Shown here: positions 52,871 through 61,506 of the stretch, piece by piece | Layout: every line of letters begins with the position of its first letter | Numbering within the stretch: the first letter of the stretch is position 1 | NCBI GenBank assembly: GCA_018829445.1 | Contig: JAHJTV010000103.1 | Location: forward strand, 1-64,000 | DNA: 64,000 nucleotides | Direction of reading: 5' to 3' | Source: a bacterium | GTDB taxonomy: Bacteria > SAR324 > XYD2-FULL-50-16 | Made by a program: the position numbers and the translations under genes | Notes under the pieces: generated by a model | Seen by the model: only the letters and a program-made list of their open reading frames with translations | The model's database searches: none | Told to the model about the DNA's origin: nothing

Positions 52871-53409
52871 ATTAACTCTCCGCTCTTTAATGATATTTTT
52901 AGTTTTTTCTTAACCTGAAATAGTCTCCATGAGACGGTTGTTTCTGCGCAGTCCAATATGCCTGCAGCTTCCTTGTGACTCAACCCTTCACTGTATACCA
53001 GCAAAGCTGCATCTTTAAGCTTTTGCGGTAGTGATTCTATAAGTGATATTAGCTTGTCTGCCATTGCGGCTTCCCTGTCAACATGCCCGGATTTTTCTTT
53101 TTCTGCTTCCAGATAGGCAGATTCGTTTTTTAGAGCGCGCTGTTTTTTAATCATCAGATCTTTTGCCGTATTGATGGTAATGCGATAAAGCCAGGTTTTG
53201 AAAGCTGAAGACTGCTTAAAATCCATAATATTACGCGCAAGTTTTATAAAAACCTCCTGGGTAATATCTTCCGCATCCTCCTTAAGGCGGCACCACTTAA
53301 ACGCTACCTTGTAGACAAAGGTATAATGCTGCCTCACCAGCACCTCAAAGGCAGTGGAACTCCCTGCTTTCGCCTGATTTATCAACTCAATCTCATCCGG
53401 TTCAGTCAT
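52867..53409 (-). CDS. ECF-type RNA polymerase sigma factor
   Basis: A 180-residue sigma factor of normal ECF length. Region 2 is at about 20-90 (FEVLVRQHYTFVYKVAFKWC, EDAEDITQEVFIKLARN, FKTWLYRITINTAKDLMIKK) and region 4 at about 118-172 (LPQKLKDAALLVYSEGLSHK, AAGILDCAETTVSWRLFQVK). It overlaps the VWA gene by 4 bp, so the two are coupled. A perfect hairpin GTGACTC/GAGTCAC (53441-53459) lies about 30 bp before the start and may be a regulatory site. Confidence 0.94.
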   Translation of the reverse strand: MTEPDEIELINQAKAGSSTAFEVLVRQHYTFVYKVAFKWCRLKEDAEDITQEVFIKLARNIMDFKQSSAFKTWLYRITINTAKDLMIKKQRALKNESAYLEAEKEKSGHVDREAAMADKLISLIESLPQKLKDAALLVYSEGLSHKEAAGILDCAETTVSWRLFQVKKKLKISLKSGELI

Positions 53410-54102
53410 GGGTTGTTTCAGTCAATCCGTTTTTTTTGGAGTGACTCCATTTGAGTCACAATAAAGGGAAAAAGCCCTGCTTCGCGCTGTAACGATCAGT
53501 TGGACGAACATCGTATATTCCTGGTTACTACTTAGACGATTTTAAATGCCAAAAGCTTTGAATATAGTATTGGCTCCATTCTTTTGATAAAAAATATCTC
53601 AATTTGACATGATTTGTGAAAACAAATGTTTTGCAGGAGATAGACATGGTTATATATGGTTTTTGATGTGTACCACAAAGCTAATCTATTGAACCTAACC
53701 AAAATGCAACCTTACGTAAATAACTGATAATCTGTTAAAAATGTAACAGGTTGTTATCATGTGGTTAATTATACGGAATGATTTGAAACTCCTCTTTCTG
53801 TCTGATGTGCATGTTGAAATTCTGGAAAAAGAGTCATGCTTGACATCACTACAGCGCCTTTTTATAGTGATCATGAAACTCAATGTAATAATATAAACTC
53901 TAATATAGAAAACAGATGATGAATTGTGGAGGATATGTTTTCTTCCCGCCAGTTTGTATCTCGCTTCCTGTTTCACCTTTGGAAATGATGCTTGAACTGT
54001 TACCCATTATCAGTTTCAGCCAGGATCATTATCCGGCTTGTTGCCGGAAGAGTGAGGCAACCATAATTACTACAAGTTTTATCGATTAAGGACGTGCCCA
54101 AA
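53410..54102. other. Divergent intergenic region
   Basis: About 690 bp between the ECF sigma gene (minus) and the phosphoesterase gene (plus). It contains the GTGACTC-cattt-GAGTCAC hairpin at 53441-53459. Small frames here have no ribosome site and atypical composition, and I do not call them. Confidence 0.45.
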
Positions 54103-54855
54103 ATGAGGAGAGAGATAGACAGGATAGCCGTTATTTCGGATATTCATGGTAATATTCCTGCCCTGGAAGCAGTCTTGGCCGATATTGATCAACGAGGAAT
54201 CGATACGATTTATTGTCTTGGTGATATTGTCGGCAAGGGACCGAACTCTGCACTGGCTCTCGATATTTGCCGTGAGCGATGCCTGAGCATTGTATCAGGT
54301 AATTGGGATGACGCCATAATTGGCGATGCTGATCAGGAATTATTCGTTTGGCACCGTGAACGCCTGGGTACGGAACGTTTAAACTACTTGAAGAATCTAC
54401 CCAACACCGTAGACTTTACAATGAGTGGTCGGCGGATCAGGCTTTTCCACGCATCAAATCAGGGCGTTCATCATCGTGTTTTTCCCTATAAAGAATATGA
54501 AATACTAATGGAGATGTTTGTTAACACGGAGTTCACCGGCTTTAATACTCATGAACCTGATATAGTCGGTTATGGCGATATCCATGTGGCTTATTACTTG
54601 GGATTTTTTACCAATCGAAAAAAGATATTTAATGCCGGTAGCGTTGGCTGTCCGTTAGATGAACCGCAAGCAACCTATACCATTCTCGAGGGATATAAAG
54701 ACGAAAAGATTCAATCCCACTTTTCCATCACTCAATTAAGAATACCCTATGATGTTGAGTTAGCCGTTACCCAAGCCAAACAAGCTGACATACCTGAATT
54801 GGAATCTTATATTGTTGAGCTGAGGACAGCAGAGTACCGGGGATTACAGAAATAA
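54103..54855 (+). CDS. Calcineurin-like metallophosphoesterase
   Basis: A 250-residue phosphoesterase with the dinuclear metal motifs SDIHGN near 11, LGDIVGKGP near 40, SGNWDD near 68, and GYGDIHVAYYLGF near 155 followed by NAGSVGCPLDEPQATYTIL. It belongs to the YfcE/MJ0936-type diesterases that may cleave phosphodiesters or nucleotides. The ATG at 54103 has AAGGA at a proper distance of 10 nt; a GTG at 54094 is too close to it. Cytoplasmic and apparently monocistronic. Confidence 0.88.
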   Translation: MRREIDRIAVISDIHGNIPALEAVLADIDQRGIDTIYCLGDIVGKGPNSALALDICRERCLSIVSGNWDDAIIGDADQELFVWHRERLGTERLNYLKNLPNTVDFTMSGRRIRLFHASNQGVHHRVFPYKEYEILMEMFVNTEFTGFNTHEPDIVGYGDIHVAYYLGFFTNRKKIFNAGSVGCPLDEPQATYTILEGYKDEKIQSHFSITQLRIPYDVELAVTQAKQADIPELESYIVELRTAEYRGLQK

Positions 54856-55051
54856 TATCCAGTCTATAAGGACTATCATTGACTGTTGCCCATGCCCTGT
54901 ATCTGTTGATTTTATAAGATTAGAGAAACTTATTTCCGATACCCGGCTCTGAAAAAGAGCTAAAAAACCGATAAAACGCAGTGCAAAAAACGGTTGAGAG
55001 GTTTAAACTATTCTTTTAACCGCAACAGATTTTTACAGTTAAAGGAGTATT

Positions 55052-55783
55052 GTGAATCAGGTAATTAATAAATCCAGGAAGGTAAGCAAAAGGGAAAACC
55101 CGCTCATCAGTATCCTGATCAATATTGTGATTCCGGCGGTTATATTGGTTTATCTGGCAAAAGAGAGTTATCTTGGGCCAAAAGTTGGTTTCATCGTCGC
55201 TTTTTCTTTTCCCTTGGGCTACGGAATACTGGATTTTTTTAAGCACAGGAAATTCAACCTGATTTCCGTTCTGGGAGTGATCAACGTATTGCTGAGCGGT
55301 GGGATCGGATTATTAAAGATCGATAATCACTGGTTTGCTGTTAAGGAAGCAGCCATCCCCGGAATCATCGGCCTGATGGCCTTGGGCTCCTTAAAAACAA
55401 GATTCCCTCTAATCAGAACACTGCTTTACAACAAGATGATCATTAATACAGGGAGAGTGGACGCGGAACTGCAAACCAGGCAAAACGTGGAAAAATTTAA
55501 CTCACTTTTATACAAGTCAACCCTGTTCATCTCCGGCTCATTTTTTCTGTCTTCGATTTTGAACTACGTCTTGGCAAAAGCAATCGTTGTAAGTCAGCCT
55601 GGTACAGCGGCTTACAACCAGGAACTCGGTAAGATGACCTTACTGAGTTACCCCGTCATTGTTGTTCCCTCAATGATCATCATGGGTTTTACTATCTGGT
55701 TTCTTCTCCGTGGAATCAAGGATTTAACCGATTTAAAGCTCGAAAATATTCTAGTTAGCGGTTCCAAAACAGTTGAACTTTAG
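55052..55783 (+). CDS. VC0807-like integral membrane protein
   Basis: A 243-residue membrane protein with about six hydrophobic segments. It has the VC0807-type blocks NPLISILINIVIPAVILVYL, AFSFPLGYGILDFFKHRKFN, GVINVLLSGGIGLLKI and KEAAIPGIIGLMALGS. Function is unknown; such proteins resemble septation/transport-type membrane proteins. The start is a GTG with AAAGGAG 4-5 nt upstream. It is apparently transcribed alone. Confidence 0.8.
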   Translation: MNQVINKSRKVSKRENPLISILINIVIPAVILVYLAKESYLGPKVGFIVAFSFPLGYGILDFFKHRKFNLISVLGVINVLLSGGIGLLKIDNHWFAVKEAAIPGIIGLMALGSLKTRFPLIRTLLYNKMIINTGRVDAELQTRQNVEKFNSLLYKSTLFISGSFFLSSILNYVLAKAIVVSQPGTAAYNQELGKMTLLSYPVIVVPSMIIMGFTIWFLLRGIKDLTDLKLENILVSGSKTVEL

Positions 55784-56282
55784 AATTGACCTGCTCCTGC
55801 CCGGTTAACTGACAGACGGCCATGATAGAGACAGCTATTAGCTGATTAATATTGGTTGAACATTCCATACAATGTCATGCCCCCCCCCCTAATTTTTACC
55901 ACTTCCAAAGGTGCAAACAGCCTCTGTCGCCTTCATCACAGTATGGTTCATTCCTGCTGCGAGACTACAGGCATCCCTTCATGAAAGAGAATTCCTCACG
56001 GATTATAGAATCGGTTATGCCTAATAAAGAGACTGGCGGTATGAGCGGGTTGACCTAATAGATATGATTTGCGTCAATATATTTAATTAAAAAACATTTA
56101 TTGGCTAACATTTCTCCATTTTCTTTTGCTATGATCGCCTTTTCGAGTCGGGCAATGTCTGACTTAAGAGGTTTGTACGGATTTTTTTAATCCGGTTTTA
56201 TGTTCTGATTGAAAGTACCATTTGTCATATAAGTGGATGCTGGCAGTTAGTATAACAATCTTTAATTTAACGGAGTATCCAC
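55784..56282. other. Intergenic region with probable csp leader
   Basis: About 500 bp. A C10 homopolymer lies near 55880. An extended -10 element TGC-TATGAT (56127-56135) is about 145 bp before the cold-shock gene, which would give the long structured leader typical of csp genes. No gene is called. Confidence 0.4.
56127..56135 (+). promoter_or_regulatory. Extended -10 promoter candidate for the cold-shock gene
   Basis: The sequence TGC-TATGAT matches an extended -10 element (TGn plus TATAAT-like). The -35 region is weak, as extended -10 promoters allow. Transcription would give a leader of about 140 nt. Confidence 0.35.
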
Positions 56283-56483
56283 ATGGTTAATGGAACTGTT
56301 AAGTGGTTTAATGATAGTAAAGGTTATGGTTTTATCGAGCAGGAAAACGGTGATGACGTATTTGTTCATTACACAGCAATAAGTGGGAACGGTTTTAGAT
56401 CTCTGCAGGAAGGTGACAAGGTTACCTTTGAAATCGAACAAGGACAAAAAGGCCCATCTGCTGTAAACGTGACAATCAAGTAA
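56283..56483 (+). CDS. Cold-shock protein (CspA family)
   Basis: A 66-residue single cold-shock domain. Both RNA-binding motifs are intact: KGYGFIEQ (RNP1) and VFVHYTAI (RNP2), preceded by [10 protein letters not shown]. It binds single-stranded RNA and melts secondary structure. A long leader and a strong terminator at 56559-56592 suggest a monocistronic unit with post-transcriptional control. Confidence 0.96.
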   Translation: MVNGTVKWFNDSKGYGFIEQENGDDVFVHYTAISGNGFRSLQEGDKVTFEIEQGQKGPSAVNVTIK

Positions 56484-56558
56484 TAATAGAACTTGACTCG
56501 GTCATGTCAGGCAAAATCCGACTTGACTGAATAGATCTTAAAAAAAAGAGATTCCTTT

Positions 56559-56592
56559 ACAAAAGCCTCCTTCAAGAGGCTTTTGTGTTTTT
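56559..56592 (+). terminator. Rho-independent terminator after the cold-shock gene
   Basis: ACAAAAGCCTC and GAGGCTTTTGT form a perfect 11-pair stem around CTTCAA, followed by GTTTTT. Confidence 0.88.
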
Positions 56593-56830
56593 ACAGTGAA
56601 AATTCATCAAGCCGTTGCCATCCTTCCAGCGCTCCTAAGATTACAAGGCAACTCGTCTCTCTAAATAATTTCCCATATTTTCCCTCCGATCCAGCCATTT
56701 GTAGAAATCCTTCCGGGGTAATATCCACAAAATGAAGAAAAATAAAGAAACATATTGGTGAAAACTGTCCGATTGGCTTCTATATATTGTTCTATAGTTA
56801 TAATGGACTAATATCAGCGCTAAATACCCA

Positions 56831-56859
56831 TTGACAGGTAGTTTTTATTCACTTATATT
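56831..56859 (+). promoter_or_regulatory. Consensus sigma-70 promoter of the feo operon
   Basis: TTGACA (56831-56836), 17 bp, TATATT (56854-56859). It is the best promoter match I found in the window. Transcription would start near 56866, inside the palindrome at 56864-56879, leaving a leader of about 105 nt before feoA. Confidence 0.75.
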
Positions 56860-56863
56860 AAAG

Positions 56864-56879
56864 TTTCGCATATACGAAA
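56864..56879. promoter_or_regulatory. Palindromic operator candidate at the feo transcription start
   Basis: TTTCG-CATATA-CGAAA is centred at about +5 to +6 of the predicted transcript, where a bound repressor would block initiation. It is not a standard Fur box (GATAATGATAATCATTATC). A DtxR/MntR-type or other iron regulator is possible. Confidence 0.5.
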
Positions 56880-56972
56880 TACTTCTTGTTTTTAATGCAA
56901 GTCCAAAAACAAAGGTTTATTTCAAGGATCAATGCACCATTATACAGACAATCTGCAAGTATGAGGTAACGA

Positions 56973-57206
56973 ATGGCAATAATTAATCTGCGTGAAATGA
57001 AAGTAAATCAAACCGGCAAAATTACATCTGTCAGAGTAGCTGGTGAGTTGGGTCGCCGAATTCGCGATATGGGGCTGATTACGGGAACGGAAATTACCGT
57101 TCAGGGGCGTGCCCCTTTATATGATCCGGTTGCTTTGAGGGTAAGGGGATTTACTTTGAGTTTGAGAAACAGTGAAGCCGATCACATAGATGTGGAGGTA
57201 ATTTGA
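56973..57206 (+). CDS. feoA: Ferrous iron transport protein A
   Basis: A 77-residue SH3-like cytoplasmic protein typical of FeoA: NLREMKVNQTGKITSVRVAG, RRIRDMGLITGTEITVQGRAP, DPVALRVRGFTLSLRNSEAD. FeoA associates with FeoB and supports Fe2+ uptake. It is the first gene of the feo operon and abuts feoB, with a GGAGG site in its last codons serving feoB. Confidence 0.95.
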   Translation: MAIINLREMKVNQTGKITSVRVAGELGRRIRDMGLITGTEITVQGRAPLYDPVALRVRGFTLSLRNSEADHIDVEVI

Positions 57207-57208
57207 TT

Positions 57209-59452
57209 ATGGGAAAGCCGTTGGAGCTTAAAACAATTGCCCTGGGAGGTAATCCCAATTCAGGAAAAACTACGCTTTTTAATGCGCTGACCGGATCACG
57301 GCAACATGTCGGTAATTACCCGGGTGTGACAGTCGAAAAGAAAGAGGGGTACACCTCTCTGGATGGTACTGAACTTCACATTGTCGATCTTCCCGGAACT
57401 TACTCTTTGACTGCTTATTCGCAAGATGAAGTTGTTGCCAGGAATTTTCTTACAGAATCCAAGCCCCAGGCAGTCATTAATATTGTGGATGCTTCCAATC
57501 TGGAAAGAAATCTCTATTTGACTGTTCAGTTGCTGGAGCTAGGAATTCCGGTTTGTATTGCTCTTAATATGGTTGATGCTGCCAAGAAAAGAGGGATTAC
57601 CATCGATGCGGAGAAGCTGTCATCATTAATGCGGGTTCCTGTTGTTGCGACGATTGCCAGAACAGGAAAAGGAAAAAACGAAGTTATCAAGGAAGTCATT
57701 AAACTGGCAGAGGAGACCAAGGGAGTTTATAAGTTCAATATCTCCTATGGTGAAGATCTTGATCTTGTTTTAAAGGATATGGAGAAAATCATTATTGAGA
57801 ACTCTTTCTTGACAGATCTGTATCCTCCTCGTTGGGTTGGCATTAAATATCTCGAAAATGATTCCCAGGTGATTGCCAAAGGGGATCAATGTGAGCAATC
57901 GATTTCTCAGAAACTCTTATCCATTGTTGAGCGTGTCAGTAAACACTTGGAGTCTACTTTAAATACGTATCCCGAAGCCTTGATCGCAGATTATCGTTAT
58001 GGCTACATCGCCTCAATACTGAAACAAAATGTCATTCAGCGGCAGTATGACATCAACCGCCTGGAGCTTTCCGATAAGATCGACAGAATCGTCACCAACC
58101 GGTTTGTTGGACCCCTGCTCATGATGGCAATCATTTATGGGCTATATCAGTTTACTTTTTCCTATAGTGAAATTCCGGTTGGCTGGTTTGAAGCGTTTTT
58201 TGGTTGGTTGAGCGATTTTATGTCTGGACGTCTGCCAGATGGACTACTGAGATCTTTGATTGTATCGGGAATTATTGATGGAGTCGGAGGTGTTCTGGGG
58301 TTTGTGCCGCTGATCATGTTCATGTTTTTTGGGATCTCAGTTTTGGAAGACAGCGGCTACCTGGCCAGAGTTGCTTATATGCTTGATAAGGTATTCAGTA
58401 TCTTTGGCTTGCATGGCAATTCGGTGATGGCATTTATTGTATCGGGAGGAATTGCCGGAGGATGTGCAGTTCCAGGCGTGATGGCCACCAGAACCTTAAA
58501 ATCGAGACGAGAAAAGCTGGCCACCCTGCTTACGGTGCCCTTCATGAATTGTGGTGCTAAGCTGCCGATCATGGCGCTTTTGGTGGGGACGTTCTTCGGA
58601 GAAAACAAGGCTATGATGATGTTTATGATAACATTGATTGCCTGGGGAGGAGCCCTGCTGACTGCCAAATTATTGAGGATGACTATTATCAGAGGTCCGG
58701 CTACACCCTTTGTGATGGAGTTGCCTCCCTACCGTCTCCCAACCTTAAAAGGTCTTTTTATTCATACCTGGGAAAGAACCTGGCAATACATCAAAAAAGC
58801 AGGAACAGTTATTCTGGGCATCTCCATTCTGCTCTGGGCTATGATGACATTTCCAGGCCTTCCGGAGTCGGAGAAAGTGAGATTTGAAAACATGCGCCAA
58901 TTTGAGGAGAAATCTGCACTGCCCAGTCACCTCCAAGAACTTAAATCTGCAGAAGACGGGACAACTAGTGTGCTATCTCCGACTGCAAAACTGTTGAAAC
59001 AGAGACTGGCTAAAATTGACGGACAGGAGGCAGAACAAGCCCTTGGACATTCCGTCGCCGGTTCCATTGGCATTTTCCTTGAACCCATCTCTCGCCATGC
59101 CGGTTTTGATTGGAGGACGAATATTGCACTAGTCGGTGGGTTTGCCGCTAAAGAGGTGGTTGTTTCCACATTGGGAACCGCTTACTCACTGGGAGAGGTT
59201 GATCCTGAAAACACCGATTCCCTGGGTGAAACTCTGAAAAAATCAGCCGGTTGGAGCCCTTTAGTAGCGTTGAGTCTTATTATCTTCACCATTTTTTACG
59301 CACCCTGTTTTGTCACGGTTGTAGCTATTGCCAGGGAATCAGGTTCCTGGAAATGGTCTGCTTTCTCTGTTCTCTTCAATACGATGCTTGCTTTTTCCCT
59401 GGCAACCCTTGTTTATCAAATTGGCTCCTTCACCGGATTTTTAGCAGGATAA
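57209..59452 (+). CDS. feoB: Ferrous iron transport protein B
   Basis: A 747-residue Fe2+ transporter. The N-terminal G domain has G1 GNPNSGKTT (14-22), DLPGTYSL and NMVD. The membrane part carries the two gate regions, GCAVPGVMATRTLKSRREKL and PCFVTVVAIARESGSWKWS. An in-frame TTG at 57203 overlaps the feoA stop, but ATG 57209 lies 10 nt after GGAGG and is preferred. It imports Fe2+ across the inner membrane, mostly under low-oxygen conditions. Confidence 0.96.
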   Translation: MGKPLELKTIALGGNPNSGKTTLFNALTGSRQHVGNYPGVTVEKKEGYTSLDGTELHIVDLPGTYSLTAYSQDEVVARNFLTESKPQAVINIVDASNLERNLYLTVQLLELGIPVCIALNMVDAAKKRGITIDAEKLSSLMRVPVVATIARTGKGKNEVIKEVIKLAEETKGVYKFNISYGEDLDLVLKDMEKIIIENSFLTDLYPPRWVGIKYLENDSQVIAKGDQCEQSISQKLLSIVERVSKHLESTLNTYPEALIADYRYGYIASILKQNVIQRQYDINRLELSDKIDRIVTNRFVGPLLMMAIIYGLYQFTFSYSEIPVGWFEAFFGWLSDFMSGRLPDGLLRSLIVSGIIDGVGGVLGFVPLIMFMFFGISVLEDSGYLARVAYMLDKVFSIFGLHGNSVMAFIVSGGIAGGCAVPGVMATRTLKSRREKLATLLTVPFMNCGAKLPIMALLVGTFFGENKAMMMFMITLIAWGGALLTAKLLRMTIIRGPATPFVMELPPYRLPTLKGLFIHTWERTWQYIKKAGTVILGISILLWAMMTFPGLPESEKVRFENMRQFEEKSALPSHLQELKSAEDGTTSVLSPTAKLLKQRLAKIDGQEAEQALGHSVAGSIGIFLEPISRHAGFDWRTNIALVGGFAAKEVVVSTLGTAYSLGEVDPENTDSLGETLKKSAGWSPLVALSLIIFTIFYAPCFVTVVAIARESGSWKWSAFSVLFNTMLAFSLATLVYQIGSFTGFLAG

Positions 59453-59454
59453 TT

Positions 59455-59637
59455 ATGGAAACACTCATTGTAATTTTTATCGTCATTTTGGCTGCGGCCT
59501 ATGTCGGCTATACCTTCTACAGGCAGTATAAAGGAAAAGGAGGCTGTTCTTCAGGCTGTTCCTGCACGCCGGAGATCAAACATTACTGCAATGGAATGCC
59601 AGACTCACTGAATCCTGATCAATTCAATAATAAGTAA
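59455..59637 (+). CDS. FeoB-associated Cys-rich small membrane protein
   Basis: A 60-residue protein starting 2 bp after the feoB stop. It has one N-terminal membrane helix (LIVIFIVILAAAYVGYTFY), a basic stretch, then the Cys-rich tail GCSSGCSCTPEIKHYC. This is the FeoB-associated Cys-rich family, often found in place of FeoC. The Cys residues may bind iron or a cluster at the cytoplasmic face. It is in the feo operon and closed by the hairpin at 59647. Confidence 0.88.
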   Translation: METLIVIFIVILAAAYVGYTFYRQYKGKGGCSSGCSCTPEIKHYCNGMPDSLNPDQFNNK

Positions 59638-59646
59638 CTCTCCATG

Positions 59647-59686
59647 GGTTCAGAGGTTATAGGAGTACTCCTTTAACCTCTGAACC
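59647..59686 (+). terminator. Strong hairpin at the end of the feo operon
   Basis: GGTTCAGAGGTTA (59647-59659) pairs perfectly with TAACCTCTGAACC (59674-59686), and the loop holds a second palindrome AGGAGTACTCCT. No T run follows, so it may act as a 3' stabiliser or a protein-binding site as well as a stop. Confidence 0.55.
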
Positions 59687-59947
59687 ACTCGTCAAAAAGC
59701 CAACTCCCGTCCGATTTCTTCTGTCTTTTTCTGAATCGTTTATCATCTACATTGAAATAACTGTTTTTCCTGAACTGTGCCAAAATTAAATCATTACAAT
59801 ATCTTAGATTTTCATGATCAGCTATGGGTAAAAAGAAGGAAAAAAAGTAGTTTGACTTTAAAGTGAATTAGCTATAGAATAAAATTGCAATTATGCAAAA
59901 TATATAGAACAGGATTTACTTTAAATGGAAAACTTGAGGAGGAAAAA

Positions 59948-60340
59948 ATGAAACTATTGTTAAGGATTGGAGGTATCTTGAATCTTTTTCTGGCGATTTT
60001 TCACTTTATGTTCTGGAAACTGTTCGACTGGCCGAACAGTCTGAGTTGTTTGGCAGAGACACAACAGGCTATCATGCAGGTTTTAAATATACACTTGGGT
60101 CTGGTGGTAGCTTTTTTCGGTTATGTGTCCCTGTTTTTTCCCGACGACTTACTCAATTCAAAAATCGGGAAACAGCTGCTTTTACTTATCTCCTTCTTCT
60201 ATCTGGTACGTGTGATCAACGAGGGTGTCTTCTTTGGCATATCTCATCCGGCTTCGATTGGTACAATTATCGTGCTGGCACTAGTTAGTTTGTTGTATTT
60301 TGCTGTGTGGAGATCTGCAGATCTGGTAAAAAACCAGTGA
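59948..60340 (+). CDS. Small four-helix membrane protein of unknown function
   Basis: A 130-residue protein; the start at 59948 (MKLLLRIGG) has a perfect GAGGAGG site. Four hydrophobic helices are visible (GILNLFLAIFHFMFWKLF; LGLVVAFFGYVSLFF; LLLLISFFYLVRVI; GTIIVLALVSLLYFAVW). I do not recognise a family by name. It is followed 27 bp later by another small membrane protein of similar layout. Confidence 0.75.
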   Translation: MKLLLRIGGILNLFLAIFHFMFWKLFDWPNSLSCLAETQQAIMQVLNIHLGLVVAFFGYVSLFFPDDLLNSKIGKQLLLLISFFYLVRVINEGVFFGISHPASIGTIIVLALVSLLYFAVWRSADLVKNQ

Positions 60341-60367
60341 CATCAAATCCTTTTTTTGGAGAATTTT

Positions 60368-60727
60368 ATGAAGCGAAAACTCGATTTCGGTGTGACATTT
60401 CTGTTGATAGTCCTGGGGATAGGTCACACCGTTTTAGCTCCCCTGTTCTATTCCGAATTTAATATGGATTATCTCTGGTTCACCGGTACCGGCTTGGGAT
60501 TTGTTTTTCTAGGATGTCTCAATTTGTCGCGGGTGATGACAAACCAAGGCATTATCAATACGATGACTTCCCTCTGCAATCTGCTGGCACTGATTTTTAT
60601 CTGCTGTTTTATCTGGTTGGAAGGCTCCTTGGCGCCCCAGGGTTTGCTGAGCCTGATCGTCCTATTGATGTTATTACTCTTTTCTTTAACCAGTCTTGCC
60701 AGACCTGTGAAATCCACCTCGAAATAA
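60368..60727 (+). CDS. Second small four-helix membrane protein
   Basis: A 119-residue protein starting at ATG 60368 behind GGAG. It has four hydrophobic segments (FGVTFLLIVLGIGHTVLAPL; DYLWFTGTGLGFVFLGCLN; MTSLCNLLALIFICCFIW; LLSLIVLLMLLLFSL). The LGIGHTVLAPLFY segment recalls small DoxX-like or phosphotransfer-free membrane families, but I make no call. It is co-transcribed with the preceding gene and ended by a GC-rich hairpin (60733-60755). Confidence 0.72.
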   Translation: MKRKLDFGVTFLLIVLGIGHTVLAPLFYSEFNMDYLWFTGTGLGFVFLGCLNLSRVMTNQGIINTMTSLCNLLALIFICCFIWLEGSLAPQGLLSLIVLLMLLLFSLTSLARPVKSTSK

Positions 60728-60732
60728 CAAAT

Positions 60733-60755
60733 GGAAGCCCCCATTGGGGCTTTCC
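60733..60755 (+). terminator. Hairpin terminator after the small membrane protein genes
   Basis: GGAA-GCCCC (60733-60741), loop CATT, GGGGC-TTTCC, then TTTA. The stem has one bulged base and a short T run. Confidence 0.55.
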
Positions 60756-60925
60756 TTTAGATTTAAAAAAATCGATTAACTTCCCTGGATGATACCCAAA
60801 CCAAGTGTCTTTGCTTTGATTTTAAAAAGAAGTAGGCTATAATCAAGCTTGTTGGGGTTAAATATACTTTTAGCCTTGGGTTTTCAGCCATCAGAAGAAC
60901 AAACCACTTATCCCTTAACCTGCAC

Positions 60926-61318
60926 ATGACCCAGACATTTTTAGAGACTAATGCCAAGAATCCTGATGTGGCAACAACCGCATCCGGTTTGCAATATTGT
61001 GTTTTAAAAAAAGGAAAGGGGAAGTCTCCCCGATCTACTGACACCGTGGTAGTACATTATGAGGGCAGACTGACTGACGGAACTGTTTTTGATTCCAGCT
61101 ACAAACGAGGGAAACCTGCAAAATTTAAGGTCAATGGTGTTATCAAGGGTTGGAGTGAAGCTTTGATAATGATGAAGAAGGGCAGCCAATGGGAGTTATT
61201 TATCCCACCCGAACTGGGCTACGGAGTAAAAGGAGTACCGGGTGTGATCCCGCCAAATGCCGTGCTGGTTTTTAAAGTGGAACTGATCAAACCAAAAGCA
61301 TCCATTTTTGGATTTTGA
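60926..61318 (+). CDS. FKBP-type peptidyl-prolyl cis-trans isomerase
   Basis: A 130-residue single-domain FKBP without a signal peptide. The fold's motifs are clear: ASGLQYCVLKKGKGKSP, DTVVVHYEGRLTDGTVFDSS, VIKGWSEALIMMKKGSQWEL, IPPELGYG and IPPNAVLVFKVELI. It speeds proline isomerisation in protein folding. The start shown is the first ATG; no strong ribosome site is visible. It is monocistronic. Confidence 0.95.
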   Translation: MTQTFLETNAKNPDVATTASGLQYCVLKKGKGKSPRSTDTVVVHYEGRLTDGTVFDSSYKRGKPAKFKVNGVIKGWSEALIMMKKGSQWELFIPPELGYGVKGVPGVIPPNAVLVFKVELIKPKASIFGF

Positions 61319-61506
61319 ATCTGCCATACATTTCCTTGTCAAAGATCATGGTTGACATCCCTGTAGACTGTCAGACTGTATTATGCAGGGAGAGTCTCAA
61401 GGCTGGGTTTAAAAAAACCAAGCGGCACTTGACAAAATCATCCGATTCAGATTCTTCGTAATAGCTGCATTCAAGTTTTCTAAACACTTTTTTCAACACC
61501 CGGGAT

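Noticed and set aside
53695-53976. 93-codon minus-strand frame in the gap before the phosphoesterase
   Set aside because: No ribosome site and a basic, irregular product; the region is better read as non-coding.
55852-56058. 68-codon plus-strand frame in the csp upstream region
   Set aside because: It crosses a C10 homopolymer, has no ribosome site and an implausible composition.
61346-61377. TTGACA with a downstream TATTAT as a promoter for the MFS gene
   Set aside because: The spacing is 21 bp, too long for a sigma-70 promoter.
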